Position numbers and translations under genes: made by a program
Notes under the pieces: generated by a model
What the model saw: the letters and a program-made list of their open reading frames with translations, nothing else
Database searches by the model: none
What the model was told of the DNA's origin: nothing
Assembly (NCBI RefSeq): GCF_004361855.1
Contig: NZ_SNWQ01000007.1
Location: forward strand, 186,001-250,000
DNA: 64,000 bases
Direction of reading: 5' to 3'
From: Kribbella caucasensis
Lineage (GTDB): Bacteria > Actinomycetota > Actinomycetes > Propionibacteriales > Kribbellaceae
Shown: positions 1 through 7,227 of the stretch, piece by piece
Numbering within the stretch: position 1 is the first letter of the stretch
How the letters are laid out: every line of letters starts with the position of its first letter

Positions 1-893
1 TGAAGGCACACTTCGACGCGGTGCCGCCGACCACGCCGTACGCCGGCTGGTTCTCCAACGACGTCGCGGGGGAGTGGAGCGGGGTCGACCTGGCCGCGCA
101 GGGCGGGGTCGAGGTGCTGCCGGCCGACTTCTACATGAACGGCACGGTCCACTCCGGAGTGGTCGCGCCGATCTCCGACAAGGTCCGCAGCTTCACGCCG
201 CTCAAGCCGGCGAACAAGATCTACGTCACCCTGACCTTCGGCGAGGGCGACAACGTGCAGTACTGCCAACGGCGGATGCGTGATCTGTGGGACGACCCGC
301 GACGCGGCGAGGCGCCGGTCAACTGGACGGTCAGTCCGCTGCTCGCCGACATCGGCCCCGCCCTGCTCAGCCACTACCAGCGGACCGCGACGAAGTACGA
401 CCTGCTGATCTGCGGACCGTCCGGCGCGGGATACAGCTACCCGGGTGCCTGGCCGGCCGACGAGGTGGACGAATACCTCAAGCTCTCCGGCCTCTACATG
501 CGCCGGACCGGGATGAACCTCGTCTACGCCTACAACCATCGCGAGAACAACGCGTGGGTGCCGTTCTCGGAGACCATCGGCCGGTCGTACGCCGAGCACA
601 CGCCGGTCCGCGGCATCATCCAGTCGTGGGAGGGCGGCGACCTACTCGTACGCCGGGGCGGGCTGCCCGTGATCGGCAACTTCTCCCCGCCCGGCAAGGC
701 CGCGGAGTACAAGGCGGGTCTCGACAACCACACGAAGGACTGGACCGGTACGGCGCCGATGTTCATCGCCGGCGGGGTCAACGCCTGGTCCTGGACTCCG
801 TCGGACGTCGCGGACCTGGCGAAACTACTGACCCCGCCGTACGAGCTTGTCCTGGGCAACGCTTTCTTCGACTTGCTCAACCGCGTTCTGTAG
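1..893 (+). CDS. GxGYxYP-type putative glycoside hydrolase, 3' part (5' end outside window)
   Basis: The reading frame is open from the first bases of the window, so the true start lies upstream and about 296 codons of the C-terminal part are visible. The motif GAGYSYP, inside GPSGAGYSYPG, matches the signature that names the GxGYxYP putative glycosyl hydrolase family, and the surrounding beta/alpha character and the late VNAWSW segment fit it. Members are usually secreted or surface enzymes thought to act on polysaccharides, but biochemical function is poorly established. It converges on the haloperoxidase gene, with a strong hairpin between them. The family call is fairly secure; substrate is unknown. 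Confidence 0.75.
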   Translation, partial: KAHFDAVPPTTPYAGWFSNDVAGEWSGVDLAAQGGVEVLPADFYMNGTVHSGVVAPISDKVRSFTPLKPANKIYVTLTFGEGDNVQYCQRRMRDLWDDPRRGEAPVNWTVSPLLADIGPALLSHYQRTATKYDLLICGPSGAGYSYPGAWPADEVDEYLKLSGLYMRRTGMNLVYAYNHRENNAWVPFSETIGRSYAEHTPVRGIIQSWEGGDLLVRRGGLPVIGNFSPPGKAAEYKAGLDNHTKDWTGTAPMFIAGGVNAWSWTPSDVADLAKLLTPPYELVLGNAFFDLLNRVL

Positions 894-898
894 CAGGG

Positions 899-941
899 CA
901 CGCTCCGGCGGGAGGGTCCGCCGGCCTCCCGCCGGAGCGTG
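899..941. terminator. Bidirectional hairpin between convergent genes
   Basis: A perfect 17-bp inverted repeat (899-915 with 925-941) encloses a 9-base loop. It starts 6 bases after the stop of the GxGYxYP gene and ends 3 bases before the stop of the minus-strand haloperoxidase gene. There is no T-tract, as is common for actinobacterial hairpin terminators. Confidence 0.75.
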
Positions 942-943
942 GG

Positions 944-2167
944 TCAGCGGAACAACCGGTCGGCCTCGCGGAGTGTGTTGGCCGCGACCTGACGGCCCAG
1001 CGTCACTCCGACGAGGTCGGCCGTGCGGGTGTGGATGCCGGACCAGACGCGGGCGTCGACGTTCTCGGTGGTCAGTTGGCGCCAGTCGCTGTAGGTGCGC
1101 GTGACGCCTGGCGCGGTGGGGCTGCCGATCGTGTACGGCTTGGCGGTGCGCGCCCCGACGAGTGCGGTCAGCACCTGCTCGGCGGCGCCGGAGTATGTGT
1201 TGTGGCCGCTCGGGTAGTCAGGGTGCGCGGGCGTCGTGTGCAGGGGCGTCCACGTCGGATCGGCGGTGGTGCGGATCGCGGTGACCGGGCGCCAGAGTTG
1301 GTACGCGTACTTCGTGTCGGACGTCGCGATCTGCGTGTCCACCGACGCGACGTGGAACAGCGCGATCAGTTTCGCCCGCTCTACCAGGGGTTTGCGGGCG
1401 ATCTCGGCCAGTGCGACCCGGGACGGCGCGGTGTAGAGCACGTACGACGAGCCGAGCCAGAAGGTCGCCGTATCGGTCTGGGCCTGGGTTCGGGTGGTGC
1501 TGTCGACGGCACCATCAGCGCGGACCTCGGCCAGATCGCGGCGGTAGCGGCTGGAATCCAGCGCGGGCGGTGGTCCTGGGCGGTACTGGTCGGCCTGGCG
1601 CAGCAGGAACGGCTTCGCCAGCCGATTCCCGTACTGCGTTGCCGGGCTGAAGGTCGGCGGAGTGGGTTGCCAGATCCCGGGTGTGGCCGGCGGCGGAGTG
1701 AAGGGGACGTTGACCGAGGCGGGGTCGAGTCCGTCGTTCGCACGGGAGGCCAGGACGGTCTGCGCTTGACGGCGTCCCGCAGTCAGACCGGCCGACTCGG
1801 AGGATCCGTCGGGGATGCGGGCCAGGGTGGTCGTGAGGGACTGGTCGAGCTCGGTCTTGCGAGCCGGGACCAGGGTGACGAGGGTTTCGTGGATCGCGCC
1901 GGCGAGGGCGGCGTCGCGGTAGTCGTTCGGCCGCGACGTAGTCGGCGTACGGAGCAGGGCACGGGTGGCGGCCAGCCAGCCGATCGCCCAGGTGCGGTTG
2001 TTGGTTACCTGAGTGGGCGCGCCGGCGGCGGTGATCGTGGTGGCCGTGACGTCGAACCACTCGAGCGCGACGTCGACTTGCTGTTGGGTTGTGGCACTGG
2101 CCTGGACGGTGGAGAAGGCAAGGACGGGCGTGATCGCCAGGGCCAGGGAACGGCGAAGTGATCTCAT
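944..2167 (-). CDS. Secreted vanadium-dependent haloperoxidase / PAP2-superfamily protein
   Basis: This 407-residue protein has an N-terminal signal peptide (Arg-rich start, then a hydrophobic stretch to about residue 28). All landmarks of the vanadate-binding site are present: KYAYQLWRP (Lys and Arg seven apart), YPSGHNT (Ser-Gly-His, the His being the acid-base residue of vanadium chloroperoxidase) and ARVWSGIH (Arg and His six apart). Enzymes of this fold oxidise halides with peroxide or act as phosphatases; the motifs alone cannot separate the two. The ATG at 2167 is preferred over an ATG 14 codons upstream because GGAG lies 6 nt before it and it begins the signal peptide. It appears monocistronic. 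Confidence 0.85.
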   Translation of the reverse strand: MRSLRRSLALAITPVLAFSTVQASATTQQQVDVALEWFDVTATTITAAGAPTQVTNNRTWAIGWLAATRALLRTPTTSRPNDYRDAALAGAIHETLVTLVPARKTELDQSLTTTLARIPDGSSESAGLTAGRRQAQTVLASRANDGLDPASVNVPFTPPPATPGIWQPTPPTFSPATQYGNRLAKPFLLRQADQYRPGPPPALDSSRYRRDLAEVRADGAVDSTTRTQAQTDTATFWLGSSYVLYTAPSRVALAEIARKPLVERAKLIALFHVASVDTQIATSDTKYAYQLWRPVTAIRTTADPTWTPLHTTPAHPDYPSGHNTYSGAAEQVLTALVGARTAKPYTIGSPTAPGVTRTYSDWRQLTTENVDARVWSGIHTRTADLVGVTLGRQVAANTLREADRLFR

Positions 2168-2468
2168 GGGGGACTCCGATTGGAAGAGCGCAGGGCAGAG
2201 CGGCCGCACTGCGCGGAGGAAGGATCTGCGGGCTGAACGTTCGGAGGTGGCGCGGGCTGGAGGTGATCAACAGCCAGCGCTGGCAACCCGCATCAGATCG
2301 ATGTGGCGGCGGGCCACCAGTCTGATATCCGAGGTCATAGCAGGATCATGACACGTCGTGGCGTGCCGCGGACCGCTTGTATTACTACCTGGACGGTAGA
2401 CATTCATTCATCCGTGGGAACAGCACTCCGCCGCCCGTGGGGAGACACGGGCGGCGGAGTGCTTCACT
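2168..2468. other. Intergenic region upstream of the haloperoxidase gene
   Basis: About 300 bases without a convincing gene. It must hold the minus-strand promoter of the haloperoxidase gene; no clear -35/-10 pair is evident to me. The part near 2340-2420 is less GC-rich than its surroundings. The far end contains the terminator hairpin of the AMIN-like gene (2422-2463). Confidence 0.5.
2422..2463. terminator. Hairpin terminator of the AMIN-like gene
   Basis: A perfect 18-bp stem (2422-2439 with 2446-2463) has a 6-base loop and lies 5 bases beyond the stop codon of the minus-strand AMIN-like gene. Confidence 0.7.
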
Positions 2469-3077
2469 TCACCAGGTGTGGGCGACGTCGACTACGACGC
2501 GGCTGCCGGAGCCGGGGCCGGTGAGGGTGAAGACGCGGAACGGGAGTCGGGCGCGGACGCCGACGCCGATCGTGGTCTGGCCCTCGAAGCTGCCCGCGGA
2601 GGCGAGCTGCCGCAAGGTGCGGTATCCGGTGACGTTGGTCAGCTCGCGGTGGTTGGCCGGGTTGTAGGTCGAGCGGCCGGCGTCGTCGTACGCGGGACCG
2701 TGGACGATCAGCTGGATCTTTGCGCCGCCGCGAAGCGGGACAAGGAAGCCGGAACCGTCTTGGTAGACGTTGCTCACGTAGCTCACGTCGTAGCCGGTGG
2801 GCTTGCCGGCCAGGTCGATCACGATCCGGTCGAAGCAGGCATGCCTGCCGGTGCGGACGTTCGTGACCGCTGCCGCGGTGAACCTGCTGTTTGCCTCGCG
2901 CAACGAGCCCCAGCCCGTGGGGCAGGACGTGGTGGTGGCCGTTTGCGAGGCGGTGGTGTTGGTGGTGCGGTTGGCGAAGGCCGTTGGTACAGCGACCGCG
3001 GCTGCCGGGAGGGCGGCGACAGCCAGTACGGCCAGTGCGGTGCGGATCGACCTGCGATGGTTGTGGATGGTGTTCAT
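2469..3077 (-). CDS. Secreted AMIN-like domain protein
   Basis: This 202-residue protein has a clear signal peptide (basic start, Ala/Val-rich core, AFA cleavage region near residue 35). A Thr/Ser-rich linker follows, then a beta-rich domain of about 150 residues ending in VVVDVAHTW. That domain contains FDRIVIDLAG, resembling the AMIN-like domain common in actinobacterial lipoproteins and secreted proteins, which is thought to bind envelope components. The ATG at 3077 is preceded by AAAGGGGGA at good spacing, so the longer open frame upstream is not used. No enzymatic residues are recognised. It is divergent from the GNAT gene and ends in a strong hairpin, so it is probably monocistronic. 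Confidence 0.7.
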   Translation of the reverse strand: MNTIHNHRRSIRTALAVLAVAALPAAAVAVPTAFANRTTNTTASQTATTTSCPTGWGSLREANSRFTAAAVTNVRTGRHACFDRIVIDLAGKPTGYDVSYVSNVYQDGSGFLVPLRGGAKIQLIVHGPAYDDAGRSTYNPANHRELTNVTGYRTLRQLASAGSFEGQTTIGVGVRARLPFRVFTLTGPGSGSRVVVDVAHTW

Positions 3078-3151
3078 GAAGTCCCCCTTTGGACAACTGG
3101 TTAGATGCCGAAACCACGAAATTTGTTGGCCGAAGAGGGCACGATGAGCAG

Positions 3152-3955
3152 ATGAGCCCTGACGAACTCCTCGACGTGTTCCACCGGCGCATCCGGTTGC
3201 CGGACGCGGACACCATCCCCGGCTGGAAACAGGAGCTGGACGGTCTCGTGCACCGCTCGTACGACGAGGGTCCGGGCGGCGGCGGATTCGTCGAGACCCC
3301 GCGCGGACTGGGTGACGACCCGGACGCGGTGATCGCGGCGCAGGTCGAGTTCTTCCGGGCTCGGGGGTTGTCGTTCGAGTGGAAGACGTACGCGTACGAC
3401 GAACCGGCGGATCTCGGGGATCGGCTGGCGCGGCACGGATTCGTCGCGGAGGACCCGGAGACGCTGATCCTCGGGGAGGTCGACCGGATCCTGGAGCGAC
3501 CACTCGCGCTGCCCTCGAAGGTGGTGCTGCGCGATGTCGAGGAACCCGCCGACTTCCACCGCATCGCCGTACTGATGGACACCCTGTGGCACAGCGGCCT
3601 GGAACGCGTCGAAGACCGACTGGCCGCCGAGGCGCGGATGTTCCCCGACCGCTTGATCGTCTCCCTGATCGAGGATGCCCTCCGCGGCCCCGACGGTCCT
3701 GCCCTCACGGCCGCCTGGATCCGCTTCCACCCCGGCACCGGCTTCGCCAGCCTCTGGGGCGGCGGCACGCTCCCGGAGTGGCGCCGGCAAGGCCTGTACT
3801 CCGCGATCCTGGTCCACCGCGCCCGGCTCGCGAAGGAACGCGGCTACGAGTTCCTCCGGGTGGACGCTTCGCCCGACTCCCGCCCGATCCTGCAGAAGCT
3901 CGGCCTGCACGCGGTCACCACCACCACGCCGTACACCTTCACCCCTGAGCCCTGA
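3152..3955 (+). CDS. GNAT-family N-acetyltransferase
   Basis: This 267-residue protein has its acetyl-CoA-binding core in the C-terminal half. The segment EWRRQGLYSAIL is the motif A signature (Arg-Arg-Gln-Gly-Leu), preceded by beta strands (TAAWIRFH, ASLWGGG) and followed by GYEFLRVDASPDSRPILQKLG, the usual final strand and helix. The N-terminal half resembles a second degenerate GNAT-like fold, as in tandem GNAT proteins. The substrate cannot be inferred. ATG 3152 is chosen because the protein begins sensibly there; a TTG at 3089 would run into the leader of the divergent AMIN-like gene. It has no partner gene; the stop is followed by a C-rich stretch and a large palindrome. Confidence 0.75.
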   Translation: MSPDELLDVFHRRIRLPDADTIPGWKQELDGLVHRSYDEGPGGGGFVETPRGLGDDPDAVIAAQVEFFRARGLSFEWKTYAYDEPADLGDRLARHGFVAEDPETLILGEVDRILERPLALPSKVVLRDVEEPADFHRIAVLMDTLWHSGLERVEDRLAAEARMFPDRLIVSLIEDALRGPDGPALTAAWIRFHPGTGFASLWGGGTLPEWRRQGLYSAILVHRARLAKERGYEFLRVDASPDSRPILQKLGLHAVTTTTPYTFTPEP

Positions 3956-4016
3956 GCCCGCCGCCCCCGGCCCCCGGCCGCCTCCCGGCCCCCGCCACCT
4001 CCCGGCCCTGCCACCT

Positions 4017-4114
4017 CCGGAAATCTCAGAGGCCAACCTCCGAGACGCATGGTTACCCCACCAGAATCCGAGGGGGTAACCATTCACCTCGGAGGTTAGC
4101 CTCCGAGATTCCGG
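4017..4114. repeat. Nested 98-bp palindrome upstream of secA2
   Basis: Three inverted repeats are nested. The outer arms 4017-4044 and 4088-4114 are complementary with one bulge and two mismatches. The inner arms 4049-4059 and 4073-4083 are a perfect 11-bp repeat. Each outer arm is itself a small palindrome (CTCGGAGG-4 nt-CCTCCGAG on the right, one mismatch on the left). The DNA could form a long hairpin or a cloverleaf. It sits 122 bp before the secA2 start and 62 bp after the GNAT gene. It could be a terminator, a regulatory leader or a repeat-family element. Confidence 0.7.
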
Positions 4115-4236
4115 CGGGGGCGGGCGCGGAGCGAGCGCGCTGGGCAGCGGCGGCGGCGGGGGACGGGGTGCGGGGTGCGGGAAACACGCGGGGTGGGGTA
4201 CGGAACGGGAGGCCGACGTTGTACGTTGCGGAGATC

Positions 4237-6756
4237 ATGGCACTGAAACTGACGTCGCGCTTCCGCCGGCTCCTGCAGCGACCCGGCTCGATCGACCTGG
4301 GACCGTACGAGAAGCTGACCACGGCGGTCGCCGAGGCGGAGGAGTCGGTTCAGGCGCTCAGCGACGAGGAGCTGACCGAGGTCGTCACCGAGTTGCGCAA
4401 GCCCGACGGGCTGGACGAGGACGACCTGATCGAGTTCCTCGCGCTGGCCCGCGAGGCCGGCCACCGGGCGATCGGGGAGCGGGCGTTCGACGGCCAGATC
4501 GTCGGGGCGCTGGCGCTGCTGCGCGGCCGGGTCGTGGAGATGGCGACCGGTGAGGGCAAGACCCTGGCCGGGGCGTTCGCCGCCGCCGGGTACGCGATCG
4601 GCGGCCGCAAGGTCCAGGTGCTCGCGGTGAACGACTACCTGGCCCAGCGCGACGCCGAGTGGATGGGCCCGATCTACGAGCTGCTCGGGGTCACCGTCAG
4701 CCATGTCGGCCAGGCATCCACGCCGGAGCAGCGCCGCGAGGCCTACCAGGCCGAGGTCTGCTACGCGCCGGTGAGCGAGGTCGGGTTCGACGTACTGCGC
4801 GACCGCCTGGTCGGGGACGTCGCGGACCGTGTCTCGGCCAAGCCGGACGTGGCCCTGGTCGACGAGGCGGACTCGGTGCTGATCGACGAGGCCAGGGTGC
4901 CGTTGGTGCTCGCCGGTGCGACCCGGTCGGAGGAGATCGACGACGACGTGGTCCAGCTGGTCCGTACGTTGCGCGCGGGCGTGGACTTCGAGATCGACGG
5001 TGACGGCCGGACCGTGGCGCTGACCGACAAGGGCACCGACTTCGTCGAGGAGCACCTCGGTGACATCGACCTGTACGCCGACGAGAACCTGGAGAAGATG
5101 ACCCAGGTCAACGTCGCGCTGCACGCCGAAGTACTGCTCCGCAAGGACGTCGACTACCTGGTCCGGGACGGCAAGGTCCACCTGATCAACATCAACCGTG
5201 GCCGGATCTCCAAGCTGCAGCGCTGGCCCGACGGGTTGCAGGCGGCGGTCGAGGCGAAGGAGGCCGTGCAGGTCAGCGAGAGCGGTGAGGTGCTCGACAG
5301 CATCACCGTGCAGGCGCTGATCAAGCGGTTCCCGACACTGTGCGGCATGACCGGTACGGCGGTCGTGGTGGGCGAGCAGTTGCAGGAGTTCTACGACGTC
5401 GAGGTGGCCGTGGTGCCGCCGAACAAGCCGAACATCCGAATCGACGACCCGGACCGGCTCTACCTGACCGTCGACCAGAAGAACAAGGCGCTGGTCGAGC
5501 ACATCAAGGAGATCCACGAGACCGGCCGGCCGATCCTGATCGGGACGCACAGTGTGGAGGAGTCAGAGCAGCTCAGCGACAAGCTCGAGGCCGCGGACGT
5601 GCCGCACGTCGTACTGAACGCGAAGAACGACGCCGAGGAGGCCGCGATCGTGGCCGAGGCGGGTGTGCCGGAGACGGTGACAGTGTCGACGCAGATGGCC
5701 GGCCGCGGTACCGACATTCGGCTGGGCGGGCGCGACGGGTCGCACGGCAAGGACCGCGCGGCCGAGCTGGGCGGCCTCTACGTCGTCGGAACCGGTCTGC
5801 ACGCGTCTCGCCGGCTCGACGACCAGCTGCGGGGTCGCGCTGGGCGACAGGGCGACCCGGGTGGTTCGCTGTTCTTCGCCAGTCTGGGCGACGAGCTCGT
5901 GACCCGGTACTCGATCACCTCCGGCCTGCGCCCGTCGCCGGACGGGGACGGACGGCTGACCGACCGCAAGGCCCTCGGCATGCTGGAGCACGCCCAGCGG
6001 GTGGCCGACGGCGCCAACGCGGAGCTGCACCGGACGACGTGGTCGTATCACCGGCTCACCGGTCAGCAGCGGGACATCCTGCTCGACGCCCGGGAGAAGG
6101 TGCTGACCGAGGACCTCGCGGCGACGAAGCTCTCGGACGGCGCGAAGGAGCGGTACGACGAACTGGTCGAGGAGTTCGGCGAGGACGTCGTGAAGGACGC
6201 TGCCCGGCGGATCGCGGTGAACCATCTGGACCGGCGGTGGACCGACCACCTGGCGTACCTGGCTGATCTGCGTGAGGGGATCCACCTGCGTTCGCTGGCC
6301 GGCGGGATCGTGCACCTGAAGCCGATCGACGAGTTCAACAAGTCGGCCATCGCGTCGTTCAACACGCTGATCGACGACGCCTGGAAGGACGCGCTCGAGA
6401 CCTTCGAGGAGGCCGAGTTCGGTCCCGACGGCCTGGACGAGGAGGCCTCTGGCGTACCCCGGCCGACCGCGACGTGGACCTACCTGGTCAACGACAACCC
6501 GTTCGGCACCGAAGCCGACCGAATCCTCGGCCGCCTGCGCAACGCCATCCGCGGTGAGGAACTGGTCCCGGTCGAGGACGACGAACCGGTCGAACTCGCC
6601 GAAGACGACCTCCCGGAGGAACTCCGCGACCTCGACGACGAGGACGACCTCGACACCGAGGACGACGCGGACGCCGAGGACGACGTGGACCTCGAGCTTC
6701 CGGAAGAGCTTCGCGAGGCGGACGACGAGCCCGAGGACGACAGCAAGAAGAAGTAG
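4237..6756 (+). CDS. secA2: Accessory Sec translocase ATPase SecA2
   Basis: This 839-residue DEAD-type motor protein drives export of a subset of proteins through the SecYEG channel. Walker A is ATGEGKT (residues 103-109) and Walker B is DEAD at 209-212, followed by SVLIDEAR. GRGTDIRLGG and the QLRGRAGRQGD helicase motif are present. Unlike housekeeping SecA, it has no C-terminal cysteine-rich zinc/SecB-binding tail; it ends in about 70 residues that are mostly Asp and Glu, then SKKK. This and the length fit actinobacterial SecA2. ATG 4237 is chosen because GGAG lies just upstream and the family N-terminus (basic RFRRLLQRPGS) begins there. A large palindrome precedes it and a small secreted-protein gene follows. 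Confidence 0.9.
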   Translation: MALKLTSRFRRLLQRPGSIDLGPYEKLTTAVAEAEESVQALSDEELTEVVTELRKPDGLDEDDLIEFLALAREAGHRAIGERAFDGQIVGALALLRGRVVEMATGEGKTLAGAFAAAGYAIGGRKVQVLAVNDYLAQRDAEWMGPIYELLGVTVSHVGQASTPEQRREAYQAEVCYAPVSEVGFDVLRDRLVGDVADRVSAKPDVALVDEADSVLIDEARVPLVLAGATRSEEIDDDVVQLVRTLRAGVDFEIDGDGRTVALTDKGTDFVEEHLGDIDLYADENLEKMTQVNVALHAEVLLRKDVDYLVRDGKVHLININRGRISKLQRWPDGLQAAVEAKEAVQVSESGEVLDSITVQALIKRFPTLCGMTGTAVVVGEQLQEFYDVEVAVVPPNKPNIRIDDPDRLYLTVDQKNKALVEHIKEIHETGRPILIGTHSVEESEQLSDKLEAADVPHVVLNAKNDAEEAAIVAEAGVPETVTVSTQMAGRGTDIRLGGRDGSHGKDRAAELGGLYVVGTGLHASRRLDDQLRGRAGRQGDPGGSLFFASLGDELVTRYSITSGLRPSPDGDGRLTDRKALGMLEHAQRVADGANAELHRTTWSYHRLTGQQRDILLDAREKVLTEDLAATKLSDGAKERYDELVEEFGEDVVKDAARRIAVNHLDRRWTDHLAYLADLREGIHLRSLAGGIVHLKPIDEFNKSAIASFNTLIDDAWKDALETFEEAEFGPDGLDEEASGVPRPTATWTYLVNDNPFGTEADRILGRLRNAIRGEELVPVEDDEPVELAEDDLPEELRDLDDEDDLDTEDDADAEDDVDLELPEELREADDEPEDDSKKK

Positions 6757-6794
6757 GAGCCTTCGTCTAAGGGTTTGGGAGCTCCTGTCTAAGG
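6756..6794. repeat. Two 22-bp direct repeats after secA2
   Basis: The pattern GGAGC-4 nt-GTCTAAGG occurs at 6756-6772 and again at 6778-6794, a period of 22 bp or about two helical turns. It begins in the secA2 stop codon and lies about 100 bp before the next start. Confidence 0.55.
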
Positions 6795-6894
6795 ACTTGA
6801 GGACTGGGAATCGGGTGTGTCTGCCCGATGTGGTGGGGTGCCTGCTCGGACGACGCTGATGGGGAATCAATCAGCTTCGGCACGAGGAGAAATC

Positions 6895-7209
6895 ATGTCG
6901 CACATCCGTTCATTGGTCGCCGGTTCGATGTTGGCGATCGCCGCAAGTTCAGCAGTCGCGACGCAGGCGATGGCAGGAGTTCCCGAGGAAAGCAGGCAGC
7001 TGCCCGCCGCGGTCGTGCCTCACGATCCACCTAACTATCCGGAGTACGACTCGCGCTACGAGGTCACGCCGACCGTCACCGTTTCGGCGGACGACACCAC
7101 CAGCGAGGCGTTCCAGGCCGGTGCGTCCGCGCTGGGTGGCGCGGCCCTGGCGCTCGCCGGCGCGTGGACGTACCGGCGGCGCCACCATCACCAACTGCAT
7201 GCCGCCTAG
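6895..7209 (+). CDS. Small exported membrane protein of unknown function
   Basis: This 104-residue protein starts after a good Shine-Dalgarno (GAGGAGA) at ATG 6895. It has a signal peptide (MSHIRS, then an Ala-rich hydrophobic core to about residue 28). A short extracytoplasmic part rich in Pro, Tyr and Asp follows, then a C-terminal hydrophobic helix (about residues 78-95) ending in YRRRHHHQLHAA. The layout resembles a surface-anchored protein with a stop-transfer tail, but there is no LPXTG motif. I do not recognise a family. Its place behind secA2 makes it a conceivable export substrate, which is only inference. Confidence 0.6.
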   Translation: MSHIRSLVAGSMLAIAASSAVATQAMAGVPEESRQLPAAVVPHDPPNYPEYDSRYEVTPTVTVSADDTTSEAFQAGASALGGAALALAGAWTYRRRHHHQLHAA

Positions 7210-7227
7210 GGCTTGGCGGCGACGGGG

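Noticed and set aside
287..2161. A 624-codon plus-strand frame across the haloperoxidase gene
   Set aside because: It runs antisense to a gene with complete vanadate-binding motifs and crosses the terminator hairpin; the translation is Arg/Gly-rich and unlike any protein.
3089..3151. TTG 3089 as the GNAT start
   Set aside because: It adds 21 residues with no family similarity and falls in the leader of the divergent secreted-protein gene.
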